Shown one piece after another: positions 16,501 to 26,198 of a stretch of DNA of 51,844 nt. A model generated the notes under the pieces. That model had not been told where the DNA came from and made no database searches. It worked only from the letters and a program-made list of their open reading frames with translations. Origin of the DNA: Rickettsiales bacterium (GTDB lineage Bacteria; Pseudomonadota; Alphaproteobacteria; Methylaequorales; Methylaequoraceae); contig NZFP01000044.1 of the NCBI GenBank assembly GCA_002689325.1, positions 1 through 51,844 on the forward strand. Reading direction: 5' to 3'. Within the stretch, counting starts at the first letter, position 1. Each line of letters starts with the position of its first letter. Made by a program: the position numbers and the translations under genes.

Positions 16501-17352
16501 ATGTTGGATGTTATAGATTTAAAAGCAAAAAAAAATGTCAGACAAATTCAGGTTGGAGAAAAACCAGCAGGAATTGCTATTGATAAAAAGAACAAAACTA
16601 TTTTTGTTTCAAACCCAGAGAGTAATAATATTTCTAAAATTAATTTAAACAAAAATACACATGAATTCTTTTTTGCTGGCAATAGCCCAATGAGCCTAAA
16701 TTATTCTGATTCAACTAAACTTCTTTATGTAACTAATTGGTATGAAAACAAAATTAGTGTAGTTAATACTTTAAACAATAATATCATAAAAGAAATAAAT
16801 GTTGGTAAGTCACCTGCAGGTCTATTTTTAGCTGAAGATATAAAAAAACTTTTTGTAGCCAATAAAGACGATAATAATATTTCTATAATTGATACTAATG
16901 AATTTAAAATAATTAAAAATGTTAAAGTTGGTAAAGCTCCTTATGGGGTTTTTTCCTCGCACATGACTGAATATATATTTATTACAAATGTTCAGTCAAA
17001 CTCTGTATCTTTAATAAATAAAAAAACTTTAAAGGTGGATAAAGAAATTGAGGTTGGAAAGTGGCCCTACCAAGTTGTTCATAATAAAAAAAAACAAAAT
17101 ATTTATGTAACTAACCAAAGAGATAATAGTATCTCGGTTATAGATTTAAAAAGTAAAAAAGTCATTAAAACGATAAATGATTTTTGTGAATACCCAGAAG
17201 GTATTGACATCAGCTATAATGAAAATTTAATTGTTGTTGCTTGTTGGTTCGAAGATAATATTATTTTAATGGATTTAAATAATGAAAAAATTTTAAAAAG
17301 AATAGAGGTTTCTGGAGGTCCTAGATCATTTGGAAGCTTTATATTAAATTAA
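16501..17352 (+). CDS. YVTN-type beta-propeller protein (5' end uncertain)
   Basis: From ATG 16501 the 283-residue product is made of repeated VxNxxxNxxSVID / VGKxPxG units, six or more blades of a YncE-like propeller. Related propellers accompany PQQ dehydrogenases. The first blade clearly continues upstream: in-frame codons before the ATG read SDVAFITNQESN preceded by a hydrophobic run, but no ATG, GTG or TTG exists in that frame after the preceding stop at 16413. A TTG at 16397 opens a good signal peptide (MLSQNRIFFFFLFLLTFF) in another frame, joined by a one-base slip in poly-T. The true product is thus probably exported and about 30 residues longer. Confidence 0.75.
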   Translation: MLDVIDLKAKKNVRQIQVGEKPAGIAIDKKNKTIFVSNPESNNISKINLNKNTHEFFFAGNSPMSLNYSDSTKLLYVTNWYENKISVVNTLNNNIIKEINVGKSPAGLFLAEDIKKLFVANKDDNNISIIDTNEFKIIKNVKVGKAPYGVFSSHMTEYIFITNVQSNSVSLINKKTLKVDKEIEVGKWPYQVVHNKKKQNIYVTNQRDNSISVIDLKSKKVIKTINDFCEYPEGIDISYNENLIVVACWFEDNIILMDLNNEKILKRIEVSGGPRSFGSFILN

Positions 17353-17353
17353 T

Positions 17354-19312
17354 ATGTCTAGAGTAAATGATTTAAAAAGTATGTCTAATGCAATAAGGGC
17401 TTTATCTATAGATGCAATAGAAAGAGCTAATTCTGGACACCCCGGCATGCCTATGGGTATGGCTGATGTTGCAACTGTTTTATTCTCTAAGTTTTTAAAA
17501 TATGATCCATCAATGCCTAAATGGATTAACAGAGATAGATTTATTTTGTCTGCTGGTCACGGTTCTATGTTATTATATGCTTTATCCTATTTAACAGGAT
17601 ATAAAGACTGTAATTTGAATCAAATAAAAAACTTTAGACAATTGGGAAGTAAAACAGCAGGTCATCCTGAGTTTGGTCTTCTAAAAAGCATTGAAACTAC
17701 AACTGGACCACTTGGGCAAGGTCTTGCTAATGCTGTTGGAATGGCGATAGCTGAAAAAATATTAAATAAAAAATATGGAAAAATATATGATCATAATACA
17801 TGGGTAATAGCCGGTGATGGATGTCTTATGGAAGGGATTTCTCATGAAGCAATCTCAATTGCTGGTCACCTAAACCTTAATAAATTAATAGTAATTTTTG
17901 ATGATAATAAAATTTCGATTGATGGTCCAACTAGCCTTACATGTTCAGATGATCAGAAGAAAAGATTTGAAGCCTGTAATTGGAAAACTATTGAAATTAA
18001 TGGTCATGACTTCAAAAGTATTGAACATGGGTTGAAATTATCATTAAACTCTAAGAAACCAACATTAATTATTTCAAATAGTATTATTGGATATGGCTCT
18101 CCTAATAAATCTGGAAAAGAAACTTCACATGGCTCTCCATTGGGTTCTCAAGAAGCTTCACTAACAAAACAAAAACTAAATTGGCCATACAATAAGTTTG
18201 AAATACCTAAAGAAATTAAAGACAAATGGGTAAATATTGGTAAAAAAGGAACAAATAAAAGGATTATTTGGGAAAAAAAATATAAAGGTAAAAAAGTATT
18301 TAAAGAATTAATATCTCAATTTAAGTCGATACAATTCAAAAGGGATAATAAAACTCTAGATTTTTTAAAAAGTCTTTCTAAAGATAAAAATGCTGAGGCT
18401 ACAAGAAAATCATCACAAAAATGTTTAGAATTTTTTTCAAATAAAATACCAAATTTTTTAGGAGGTTCTGCAGACTTAACATCATCAAATTTAACAAAAA
18501 TGTCAAACTCTAAAATTAATGGTAAAAGTACAAACTATATTCACTACGGTGTGAGAGAACATCTGATGGCTGCAGCAATGAACGGAATAGCGGTTCATGG
18601 TGGATTCTTACCATATGGTGGAACTTTTTTAGTTTTTTCAGATTACTGTAAAAACGCCATTAGGTTATCTGCAATGATGAAGCAACAAGTAATCTATGTT
18701 TTTACACACGACTCAATAGGTCTGGGAGAAGATGGACCAACGCACCAACCCATAGAGCATTTAGCAAGTCTCAGGTCAATTCCTAACCTTTTCGTTATTC
18801 GTCCTTGTGATTCAATAGAGACTTTTGAAGCATGGGAGTTTGCAATTAAAAATACAAATTCACCAACAGCATTAATACTATCTAGACAAAATTTACCTTT
18901 AATAAGAAATGATTTTAAAGAAAATAAGCTTAAAAGGGGGGCTTATTTCCTTAGGCAATTTAATGATGGAAAGTTTTCAATAATTTCAACGGGATCGGAA
19001 GTATCACTTGCGCTAAAAGTTCACGATTTTTTTGTGAGTAAAAAAATAAAAAGTAATGTAGTATCAATGCCATCGATGGAATTATTTAACAAACAAAGTT
19101 CTAGCTACCAAGACAAAATACTGGGTAATAAACCTAAAGTTATAATTGAGGCTGCCTCAAGTTTTGGCTGGCATAAATATATTAATAAAAATGACTTATT
19201 GGTAAGTATTGACAATTTTGGAGAATCTGGAAAAGGTGATGACCTTTTTGATTTTTTTGGTTTTAATTGTAATAATATAGTCCATTTAATTAAAAAAAAA
19301 ATTCTGACGTGA
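17354..19312 (+). CDS. tkt: Transketolase
   Basis: The 652-residue protein is full length. The N-terminal part has SGHPGMPMGMA near 27-37 and the thiamine-diphosphate site GDGCLMEG at 154-161. The middle domain has HYGVREHLMAAAMNG with the catalytic Glu, and HDSIGLGEDGPTHQP. It transfers two-carbon units between pentose phosphates and glycolytic sugars. It heads a carbon operon with pgk, fba and rpe; the TGA stop overlaps the GTG start of pgk (GTGA). Confidence 0.97.
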   Translation: MSRVNDLKSMSNAIRALSIDAIERANSGHPGMPMGMADVATVLFSKFLKYDPSMPKWINRDRFILSAGHGSMLLYALSYLTGYKDCNLNQIKNFRQLGSKTAGHPEFGLLKSIETTTGPLGQGLANAVGMAIAEKILNKKYGKIYDHNTWVIAGDGCLMEGISHEAISIAGHLNLNKLIVIFDDNKISIDGPTSLTCSDDQKKRFEACNWKTIEINGHDFKSIEHGLKLSLNSKKPTLIISNSIIGYGSPNKSGKETSHGSPLGSQEASLTKQKLNWPYNKFEIPKEIKDKWVNIGKKGTNKRIIWEKKYKGKKVFKELISQFKSIQFKRDNKTLDFLKSLSKDKNAEATRKSSQKCLEFFSNKIPNFLGGSADLTSSNLTKMSNSKINGKSTNYIHYGVREHLMAAAMNGIAVHGGFLPYGGTFLVFSDYCKNAIRLSAMMKQQVIYVFTHDSIGLGEDGPTHQPIEHLASLRSIPNLFVIRPCDSIETFEAWEFAIKNTNSPTALILSRQNLPLIRNDFKENKLKRGAYFLRQFNDGKFSIISTGSEVSLALKVHDFFVSKKIKSNVVSMPSMELFNKQSSSYQDKILGNKPKVIIEAASSFGWHKYINKNDLLVSIDNFGESGKGDDLFDFFGFNCNNIVHLIKKKILT

Positions 19313-20496
19313 TCACACTAAAAAAAAAATTCGAAGACATCGATAGTTTTGTAATTAATAAGAAAGTTATACTTAGAGTTGATTTAAATTTACCTTCATA
19401 TGAAGGTGAAATAGTAGATTTCACTAGATTAGAAAAGATCACTCCGACAATTAAGTATTTACTTAAAAGACAAGCAAAAATTATATTGATTTCCCATATG
19501 GGTAGACCAAATCAAAATGACAAAGAATCTTTGTCACTAAAACTTCTTTCATCAAAAATAAGCGCTTATATTAATTCAGAAATAGTTTTTATAGAAGATA
19601 ACATAATGAATATTAAAAAAGAAAAAATTGAAAAAGCATTCAATAAATGTAATGTAGTTTTATTGGAAAATTTAAGATTTTTTGAGCAAGAAGCATCTAA
19701 CGATGATATCTTCTCAAAGAAATTATCCTCTTTTGCCGATATTTATATTAATGAGAGCTTTTCTACATGCCATAGAAAACATTCTTCAATTGTGGGAATT
19801 CCGAAATTCTTACCATCCTTTCCTGGAATGCTTTTAGAAAAAGAAGTTTTAAATCTTAAAAAATTAATTACTAATGCCAATTATAACTCTGCTGTAGCAG
19901 TATTTGGTGGTTCAAAAGTTTCAACTAAAATAAAGGTTATAGAATATTATTTAAAAAAATTTGATAAAATTCTTATAGGTGGAGCAATGGCTAACACTTT
20001 TTTATATTCAAAAGACATTAATATTGGGTCCTCAATTTGTGAAAAGTCAATGAAAAAAACCGCTAAAAGTCTTTTAGACTATTATGGCGATAAAATAGTT
20101 CTACCTAACGACTTTGTTACTATTGATAAATATAAAAAAAATCAATTAAGATCAATTAATGATATTAAAAAAGATGAAAAAATTTTTGATATTGGCCCAC
20201 AAACCAGAATGAAATACTTTAATTTTATTGAAGAATGTTCATGTCTCCTCTGGAATGGTCCATTAGGTTTTTATGAACAAAAACCATTTGACGAAGGTAC
20301 AAATTATGTAATTAAAGCAGTAAAAAATAATAATAATAAAAATTTCTTTTCCGTGGCTGGTGGAGGTGATACTATATCTATGTTAAATCATGCGAAAGCC
20401 TCTGATTATTTTTCATTCATTTCGACAGGTGGTGGAGCATTTCTTGAGTTTATTCAAGGCAATGGTCTTCCTGGTCTAGATAGTTTGAACAATTAA
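19309..20496 (+). CDS. pgk: Phosphoglycerate kinase
   Basis: The 395-residue enzyme interconverts 1,3-bisphosphoglycerate and 3-phosphoglycerate with ADP/ATP. Hallmarks are ILRVDLNLP near 21-29, ISHMGRPN near 62-69, the basic HRKHSS region, GGSKVSTK and the C-terminal GGGDTIS and STGGGAFLEF nucleotide loops. The start is GTG 19309, overlapping the tkt stop. The usual partner gap is missing from this operon. Confidence 0.97.
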   Translation: MITLKKKFEDIDSFVINKKVILRVDLNLPSYEGEIVDFTRLEKITPTIKYLLKRQAKIILISHMGRPNQNDKESLSLKLLSSKISAYINSEIVFIEDNIMNIKKEKIEKAFNKCNVVLLENLRFFEQEASNDDIFSKKLSSFADIYINESFSTCHRKHSSIVGIPKFLPSFPGMLLEKEVLNLKKLITNANYNSAVAVFGGSKVSTKIKVIEYYLKKFDKILIGGAMANTFLYSKDINIGSSICEKSMKKTAKSLLDYYGDKIVLPNDFVTIDKYKKNQLRSINDIKKDEKIFDIGPQTRMKYFNFIEECSCLLWNGPLGFYEQKPFDEGTNYVIKAVKNNNNKNFFSVAGGGDTISMLNHAKASDYFSFISTGGGAFLEFIQGNGLPGLDSLNN

Positions 20497-20512
20497 AAAC
20501 TAAAAGTAATTT

Positions 20513-21544
20513 ATGACTAAAAATATTATAAATGAAATAGCCAGCAAATTATGCCTACCACCTAAAGGTATACTAGCTGCCGATGAAAGTACTAATACAA
20601 TAAAAAAGAGGTTTGAGTCAATTAATGTTGAGTCTAACTTTGAAAGTAGACGAAGCTACAGAGAGCTATTATTTAAAACTAAAAATCTTAATGAATTTAT
20701 AAGTGGAGTTATCCTATATGACGAAACCATAAAACAAAAAACATCTGAAGGTATCCCATTCCCAAAATATTTATCAGATATAGGTATTATACCTGGAATC
20801 AAAGTTGACAAGGGTGCAATACCTTTATCCAAAGACTCAGATGAAAAGTTTACTGAAGGGCTTGATGGCCTTTCTGAAAGATTAAAAGAATACAAAGTTT
20901 TAGGAGCTGAATTTACAAAATGGAGAGCAATAATTAATATTAACTTAACAAAGAATTATCCTTCTTCATATTGTCTGGAATCAAATGCATTCATGCTTGC
21001 TAGATATGCCAAAACTGTTCAAGATAATTTAATGGTTCCTATTGTTGAACCAGAAGTTATCATGGATGGCAATCATACTATTGAAGACTGTTTTAAAGTG
21101 ACATCATTAACTTTAAAAAAAGTTTTTCAACAACTACAATTACACCACGTCAATCTTTCGGGAATTCTTTTAAAACCTAACATGGTGATTTCTGGAACAG
21201 AATGCAAAGAACAGGTTTCAGCTGAAAAGGTAGCAAAATTAACTGTCCAGTGCTTAAATGAAAACGTACCCAAAGATGTTCCTGCTATAGTTTTTTTATC
21301 TGGTGGACAAAGTAACGAAAAAGCAACACTTCATCTCAATGAAATGAACAAGCTCTTTAAAGATCTTTCATGGAAGTTAAGCTACTCATATGGAAGGGCT
21401 TTGCAACAACCTGCTATTTCATCATGGAAAGGTGAAGAAAATAACATAAAAATATCTCAAGATGCTCTTTTTAAAAGAAGCAAACTTAATTCATCTGCAA
21501 CATCAGGAACCTATTCACCTAATGATGAACAACAGATTTTATGA
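20513..21544 (+). CDS. fba: Fructose-bisphosphate aldolase class I
   Basis: The 343-residue protein is a class I (Schiff-base) aldolase: LAADESTNTIKKRF near the N terminus, KWRAIININ and the Schiff-base lysine in GILLKPNMV, followed by FLSGGQS and the WKLSYSYGRALQ phosphate site. It cleaves fructose 1,6-bisphosphate to two triose phosphates. The C-terminal tail ends NSSATSGTYSPNDEQQIL, close to the eukaryote-like aldolase ending with an aromatic-containing tail. Its stop overlaps the rpe start as ATGA. Confidence 0.95.
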   Translation: MTKNIINEIASKLCLPPKGILAADESTNTIKKRFESINVESNFESRRSYRELLFKTKNLNEFISGVILYDETIKQKTSEGIPFPKYLSDIGIIPGIKVDKGAIPLSKDSDEKFTEGLDGLSERLKEYKVLGAEFTKWRAIININLTKNYPSSYCLESNAFMLARYAKTVQDNLMVPIVEPEVIMDGNHTIEDCFKVTSLTLKKVFQQLQLHHVNLSGILLKPNMVISGTECKEQVSAEKVAKLTVQCLNENVPKDVPAIVFLSGGQSNEKATLHLNEMNKLFKDLSWKLSYSYGRALQQPAISSWKGEENNIKISQDALFKRSKLNSSATSGTYSPNDEQQIL

Positions 21545-22191
21545 GTAATAATGTAAAGATTGCTCCATCAATTCTTTCAGCAAACTTCTCAATTCTGGGA
21601 GAAGAAATAAAAAAACTTGATGAATCAGGATGTGATTATATCCATATAGATGTTATGGATGGTCACTTTGTTCCAAATTTAACAATAGGGCCAGATGTTA
21701 TTAGATCTATTAGGAATTATTCGAACAAAACTTTTGACGTACACCTTATGATTGACCCAGTAAAAAAATACCTTAAAGACTTTATTGATGCAGGAGCTGA
21801 TATAATCACAATTCATCAGGAGATTTCAGAAAATATTGATACTTGCATTGATTATATTAAAAGCAGACAAAAAAAAGTTGGAATATGTATAAAGCCTAAA
21901 ACAATGCCTGAATCAATTGTGAATTTCATTGATAAAATCGATCTAATTTTAATAATGACTGTTGAACCTGGTTTTGGAGGCCAGAAATTTATGAGTGATC
22001 AAATAGAAAAAATTGTAAAAATCAAAGAACTTGTTGGAGATAGAATAATTGATATTGAAGTTGATGGTGGAATAAATTTAGAAAATGTTAGAGATGTAAA
22101 AGATGCAGGAGCTAATGTAATTGTTTCCGGATCAACAATATTTAAAAACAATGACTATAAAACAATTATCAATGAACTAAGAGTAAAATGA
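21541..22191 (+). CDS. rpe: Ribulose-phosphate 3-epimerase
   Basis: The 216-residue TIM-barrel enzyme converts ribulose 5-phosphate to xylulose 5-phosphate, the substrate of transketolase. It has PSILSANF, IHIDVMDGHFVPN with the metal His/Asp residues, TVEPGFGGQKF and DIEVDGGIN. It completes the tkt-pgk-fba-rpe operon and its TGA overlaps the ATG of the following RND adaptor gene, so the efflux genes may be co-transcribed. Confidence 0.97.
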   Translation: MSNNVKIAPSILSANFSILGEEIKKLDESGCDYIHIDVMDGHFVPNLTIGPDVIRSIRNYSNKTFDVHLMIDPVKKYLKDFIDAGADIITIHQEISENIDTCIDYIKSRQKKVGICIKPKTMPESIVNFIDKIDLILIMTVEPGFGGQKFMSDQIEKIVKIKELVGDRIIDIEVDGGINLENVRDVKDAGANVIVSGSTIFKNNDYKTIINELRVK

Positions 22192-23180
22192 ATCTTTTTT
22201 TTTTTTTAATATTTTTTCTCTTTTTTAGTGATTCTTTTTCTCAACAAGCTATCACTGTCGTTGCTCAACCTCCAGAAAAAAAAATTACAAAAGATGTGTT
22301 AAAACTTCCTGCAAAAATTTTAGCTAATGAAAAAGTTCAGGTAACAACTGTAATTTCTGAAAAAATAAAAAAGATTGTTTTTAAAGAAGGTAAATTTGTA
22401 AAAAAAAATCAAATCTTAATAGAACTTTTTGATGATGAAGAAAATGCAATAAAAAAACAAATTTTAGCTGAAGTTAAAGAAGCACAAATGAATTATGAAA
22501 GAGCAAGTAAACTTTTCTCTAAAGGTAATATTTCTCAAACTATACTAGACAATCGTCTAATGCTTAAAGATAAGTTAAACGCCAGGTTAGAAGAAATTAA
22601 TGCAAAAATAAATGATTTAAAGATATTGGCTCCTTTTGATGGCATCACTGGTGTAAAAAGCTTTAGTGAAGGCTCTCTTGTCAAACCAGGAGACGTAATA
22701 ACTACTCTTTATGATATCAAAAAACTAAAAATTCAAGCAAAAGTTCCTGAAAAATTTATTAATAAAATTAATGACAAAACAATTTTTTCTCTTAGAAGTT
22801 CAATTGACAGTGATATGAATATTAAAGGAAAAGTTTCAATTATTGATCCACTGATAGATGATGAGACTAGAACTTTTAAAATTATTGGTATAATTAATAA
22901 CCCTAATAGTTTATTAAAACCTGGATTAATGGTTAATCTAACCTTCAACTTTAATGACAGAGAATCATTTTTTATAAGAGAAAATGCTGTTTTCAATCAA
23001 GACAATATTACATATGTTTACCTTGTTAATAAAAAAAATACTGTTTTAAAAAAAAAAGTAAATATTGGTCTAAGAAAAGATGGCCTTGTTGAAATTATAG
23101 ATGGTTTAAGTTCCTTTGATTTAGTTGTTTATGAGGGAATAAACAAAATAAAAGAAGGAACACCAGTGAAAATTAAATGA
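22188..23180 (+). CDS. RND efflux membrane-fusion (adaptor) protein
   Basis: The 330-residue protein has a signal peptide (MNLFFFLIFFLFFSDSFS), a barrel-sandwich region split by a coiled coil (EVKEAQMNYERASKLFSKGN with LNARLEEINAKINDL), the APFDGITGVKSFSEGSLVKPG lipoyl motif and a C-terminal beta-barrel (LKPGLMVNL). This is the usual order for HlyD/AcrA-type adaptors. It bridges the inner-membrane pump encoded next to an outer-membrane channel, which is not in this window. It has no lipobox cysteine. Confidence 0.92.
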   Translation: MNLFFFLIFFLFFSDSFSQQAITVVAQPPEKKITKDVLKLPAKILANEKVQVTTVISEKIKKIVFKEGKFVKKNQILIELFDDEENAIKKQILAEVKEAQMNYERASKLFSKGNISQTILDNRLMLKDKLNARLEEINAKINDLKILAPFDGITGVKSFSEGSLVKPGDVITTLYDIKKLKIQAKVPEKFINKINDKTIFSLRSSIDSDMNIKGKVSIIDPLIDDETRTFKIIGIINNPNSLLKPGLMVNLTFNFNDRESFFIRENAVFNQDNITYVYLVNKKNTVLKKKVNIGLRKDGLVEIIDGLSSFDLVVYEGINKIKEGTPVKIK

Positions 23181-26100
23181 ATATATCAGAGTTTTTTATT
23201 AAAAAACCCGTCTTTTGTAGTGTTTTAATAAGCTTCATAATATTGATTGGACTGCTTTCTTTGAATAAAATACCTCTAAGACAATTTCCTGATATTGAAA
23301 GGTCAGAAATTACTATTGATACTATATACTCAGGTGCAGCATCAAATATTGTTGAAACTAAAATAACAGAAATAATAGAAGCACAGATAAGTGGTATTGA
23401 TGGAATTGAATCAATTTCCTCAGTTAGCAGAGACGGTCGATCTAAAGTAACAATCGAATTTATAGCAGAAAAAGATATTAATGAAGCTGCAAATGATGTA
23501 AGAGATTCTGTCTCAAGAATTCTTGAAAATTTACCAAAAGACTCCGAATCACCTGAAATATCAAAAATTGACTCTGACGGAAATGCAGTGATGTGGTTGA
23601 ACCTAACATCTGACGATATTACACAGCTTGAACTTACTGATTATGCAGAAAGATACTTAGTAGATCGCTTATCAGTAATTCCTGGAGTTGCTAAAGTTAG
23701 AATATCAGGTGGTAAAAAAAAATCTCTACGTGTTTGGTTAAATCCCGACCTTCTCTCAAAATACAAAATTTCAGTTCTTGATATAGAAAAAAAAATTAAC
23801 GAAGGAAATATAGAGATTCCTGCTGGTCGACTTGAATCTAAATTCAGAGATTTTACAGTTAAATTAGATAGTGACTATAAGACTGTTGAAGATTTTCAAA
23901 ATCTTGTTGTAAAAAAAGGAGATGATTTTTCATTCGTTAAATTAGGTGATGTTGCAAAAATAGAAATTGGGCCAGAGGAAACTAGACAACTTTTTAGAGG
24001 GAATGGAGAAGAAATGATTGGTCTTGGGATATTAAAACAGACAGAAGCAAATTTAATTAAAGTAACAGATGGTGTAAAAAATGAATTTATGAAAATAAAA
24101 AATGAACTTCCTGCAAACATAAAAATTTACCAAAGCTATGATACTTCACTCTTCGTTTCTGAAGCACTCAAAGAAGTCATTTTTACGTTATGTTTTGCAA
24201 TAGTTCTTGTAACAGTCATAATTTTAATTTTTTTAAGAAATATTACCACAACAATAATTCCCTTTTTGACTGTTCCAATATCAATATTATCAACTTTTAT
24301 TTTTCTTAATTTCTTTGGATATACGATCAATCTAATTACTTTATTAGCACTTGTTCTTTGCACTGGATTGGTAATTGATGACTCAATAGTAATGCTTGAA
24401 AATATTTATAAAAAAGTTGAGTCAGGACTTTCAAAAACCAAAGCTTCTATTCAGGGTTCAAAGGAAGTTGTTTTTGCAATTATTTCAACTTCAATAGTCT
24501 TAATTTGTATTTTTATACCAATAATTTTTATAGAAGGAGACACTGCAAAGTTATTTAAAGAACTTGCTGTTACAGTCATAGGTGCAATTTTCTTTTCAAC
24601 GATTGTTTCCTTAACTCTGACACCAATGTTATGCTCCAGGATTTTGAATGTCAAAGCCACAAAAAATTTAAGGAATAAGTTTGAAGATCTTTATATTTCT
24701 TTTTTGAAATTTATTTTAGAAAAAAAAATGATTTTAATATCCTTCGTCATATTAGTCATTTTTTCAATAATTTATATTTTCCAAAAAGTCTCCAAAGAAC
24801 TATCTCCGAGAGAAGATAGAGGGGCCTTTTTTATGCTTTTAGAGTCTCCTGAAGGGAGCACATATCAAAATACAGTAGACCAAATGTTAAAAATAGAAAA
24901 AAAACTTATGAAATTCAATGAAAACAAAGAAGCTAAAAGAATTCTATTAAGAGTTCCAAGAAGTTTTTCAGGAACTGAAAACTTTAGTGATGGGATTGGT
25001 ATAATTGTTCTGGAACATTGGGAAAAACGAAGAAATATTTGGGAAATAATCGAAGAAATAAAAAAAATTTCTACAGAAATTACTGACTCAAGAATTATTA
25101 TTTTTCCACCAAGAGGTCTTGGTCAGAGACGTTCAGGATCCCAATTACAGTTTGTGGTATCTGGGGATTCATATGAAAATATCAATAAAAATATGCAAAT
25201 TGTTCTAGATGAAGTAAAAAAAAATGAAAACTTCTTATTTGCAAGAATAGATTACAAAAAAAATAGACCACAAATTAATGTCAAAATTGATAAAGACAAA
25301 GTATCAGATTTAGGAATTTCAAACCTTGAAATTGGAAGAACTCTGGAGGTTCTTCTAGCTGGAAGAAAAGTAAATACCTACATTGAAAACGGAGAGGAAT
25401 ATTATGTAATCCTGCAATCTGTAAAAGAACAAAGAACCAGCTCATCAGATATTGGTTCTTTTGAGGTAAAAACACCTGAAGGAGAGTTTGTTAGACTTGA
25501 AAATTTATTAAAATTTAAAGAAATTACTGAGGCAAAAGAATTGAATAGGTATAACAAAATGAGATCTATAACATTAAGTGCTGGTCTAAAAAAAGGTTAT
25601 TCACTTGGAAAAGCTATTGACTTTCTTGAAAATGTTAATGAAACAAAATTAGACAGTAATCTTAAAATAGATTTCAAAGGACAAAGCAAAGAATATAAAA
25701 AATCTACAAGACAGTTTATGTTTTTATTTATAGTTTCGTTGATTTTTGTTTATCTAATTCTTTGTGCTCAATTTGAAAGTTTTAAATATCCATTAATTAT
25801 CATGCTTTCTGTTCCATTAACATTAATTTTTCCTTTACTAGCTTTATTAATCTTTAAAAACTCACTAAATATTTTTAGTCAAATTGGTATAATTATATTA
25901 ATGGGTATATCTGCTAAAAACGGAATTCTGATTGTCGAATTTGCTCGTCAACTTAAATCAGTTGGTAAAAAATCCTACGAATCTTTGATTTCTGCTTGTA
26001 AAATAAGATTTAGACCCATTATTATGACTGGAATATCAACTGTTGTGGGTGTTGTCCCTCTTGTCATTGGTTCAGGCGCTGGCTTTGAGTCTAGACTAAC

Positions 26101-26194
26101 CATTGGTATTGTATTAATATCAGGAATAATTTTTTCAATTTTTCTCACCCTTTTTATTACACCATTTTTTTTTAAAATCATTGATAAAGATTAA
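23177..26194 (+). CDS. RND efflux pump inner-membrane subunit (AcrB-like)
   Basis: The 1005-residue protein has twelve helices in two halves and two large periplasmic loops. The start FFIKKPVFCSVLISFI and GLSSLNKIPLRQFPDIE-like beginning, LCTGLVIDDSIVMLENIYK in helix 4 with the proton-relay Asp pair, and GISAKNGILIVEFARQL in helix 10 are diagnostic of the HAE1/AcrB-like family. It exports drugs, bile-like or hydrophobic compounds using the proton gradient. ATGA overlap with the adaptor gene shows co-translation. It converges with fhcA with only 4 bases between stops and no evident terminator. Confidence 0.94.
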   Translation: MNISEFFIKKPVFCSVLISFIILIGLLSLNKIPLRQFPDIERSEITIDTIYSGAASNIVETKITEIIEAQISGIDGIESISSVSRDGRSKVTIEFIAEKDINEAANDVRDSVSRILENLPKDSESPEISKIDSDGNAVMWLNLTSDDITQLELTDYAERYLVDRLSVIPGVAKVRISGGKKKSLRVWLNPDLLSKYKISVLDIEKKINEGNIEIPAGRLESKFRDFTVKLDSDYKTVEDFQNLVVKKGDDFSFVKLGDVAKIEIGPEETRQLFRGNGEEMIGLGILKQTEANLIKVTDGVKNEFMKIKNELPANIKIYQSYDTSLFVSEALKEVIFTLCFAIVLVTVIILIFLRNITTTIIPFLTVPISILSTFIFLNFFGYTINLITLLALVLCTGLVIDDSIVMLENIYKKVESGLSKTKASIQGSKEVVFAIISTSIVLICIFIPIIFIEGDTAKLFKELAVTVIGAIFFSTIVSLTLTPMLCSRILNVKATKNLRNKFEDLYISFLKFILEKKMILISFVILVIFSIIYIFQKVSKELSPREDRGAFFMLLESPEGSTYQNTVDQMLKIEKKLMKFNENKEAKRILLRVPRSFSGTENFSDGIGIIVLEHWEKRRNIWEIIEEIKKISTEITDSRIIIFPPRGLGQRRSGSQLQFVVSGDSYENINKNMQIVLDEVKKNENFLFARIDYKKNRPQINVKIDKDKVSDLGISNLEIGRTLEVLLAGRKVNTYIENGEEYYVILQSVKEQRTSSSDIGSFEVKTPEGEFVRLENLLKFKEITEAKELNRYNKMRSITLSAGLKKGYSLGKAIDFLENVNETKLDSNLKIDFKGQSKEYKKSTRQFMFLFIVSLIFVYLILCAQFESFKYPLIIMLSVPLTLIFPLLALLIFKNSLNIFSQIGIIILMGISAKNGILIVEFARQLKSVGKKSYESLISACKIRFRPIIMTGISTVVGVVPLVIGSGAGFESRLTIGIVLISGIIFSIFLTLFITPFFFKIIDKD

Positions 26195-26198
26195 TTTT

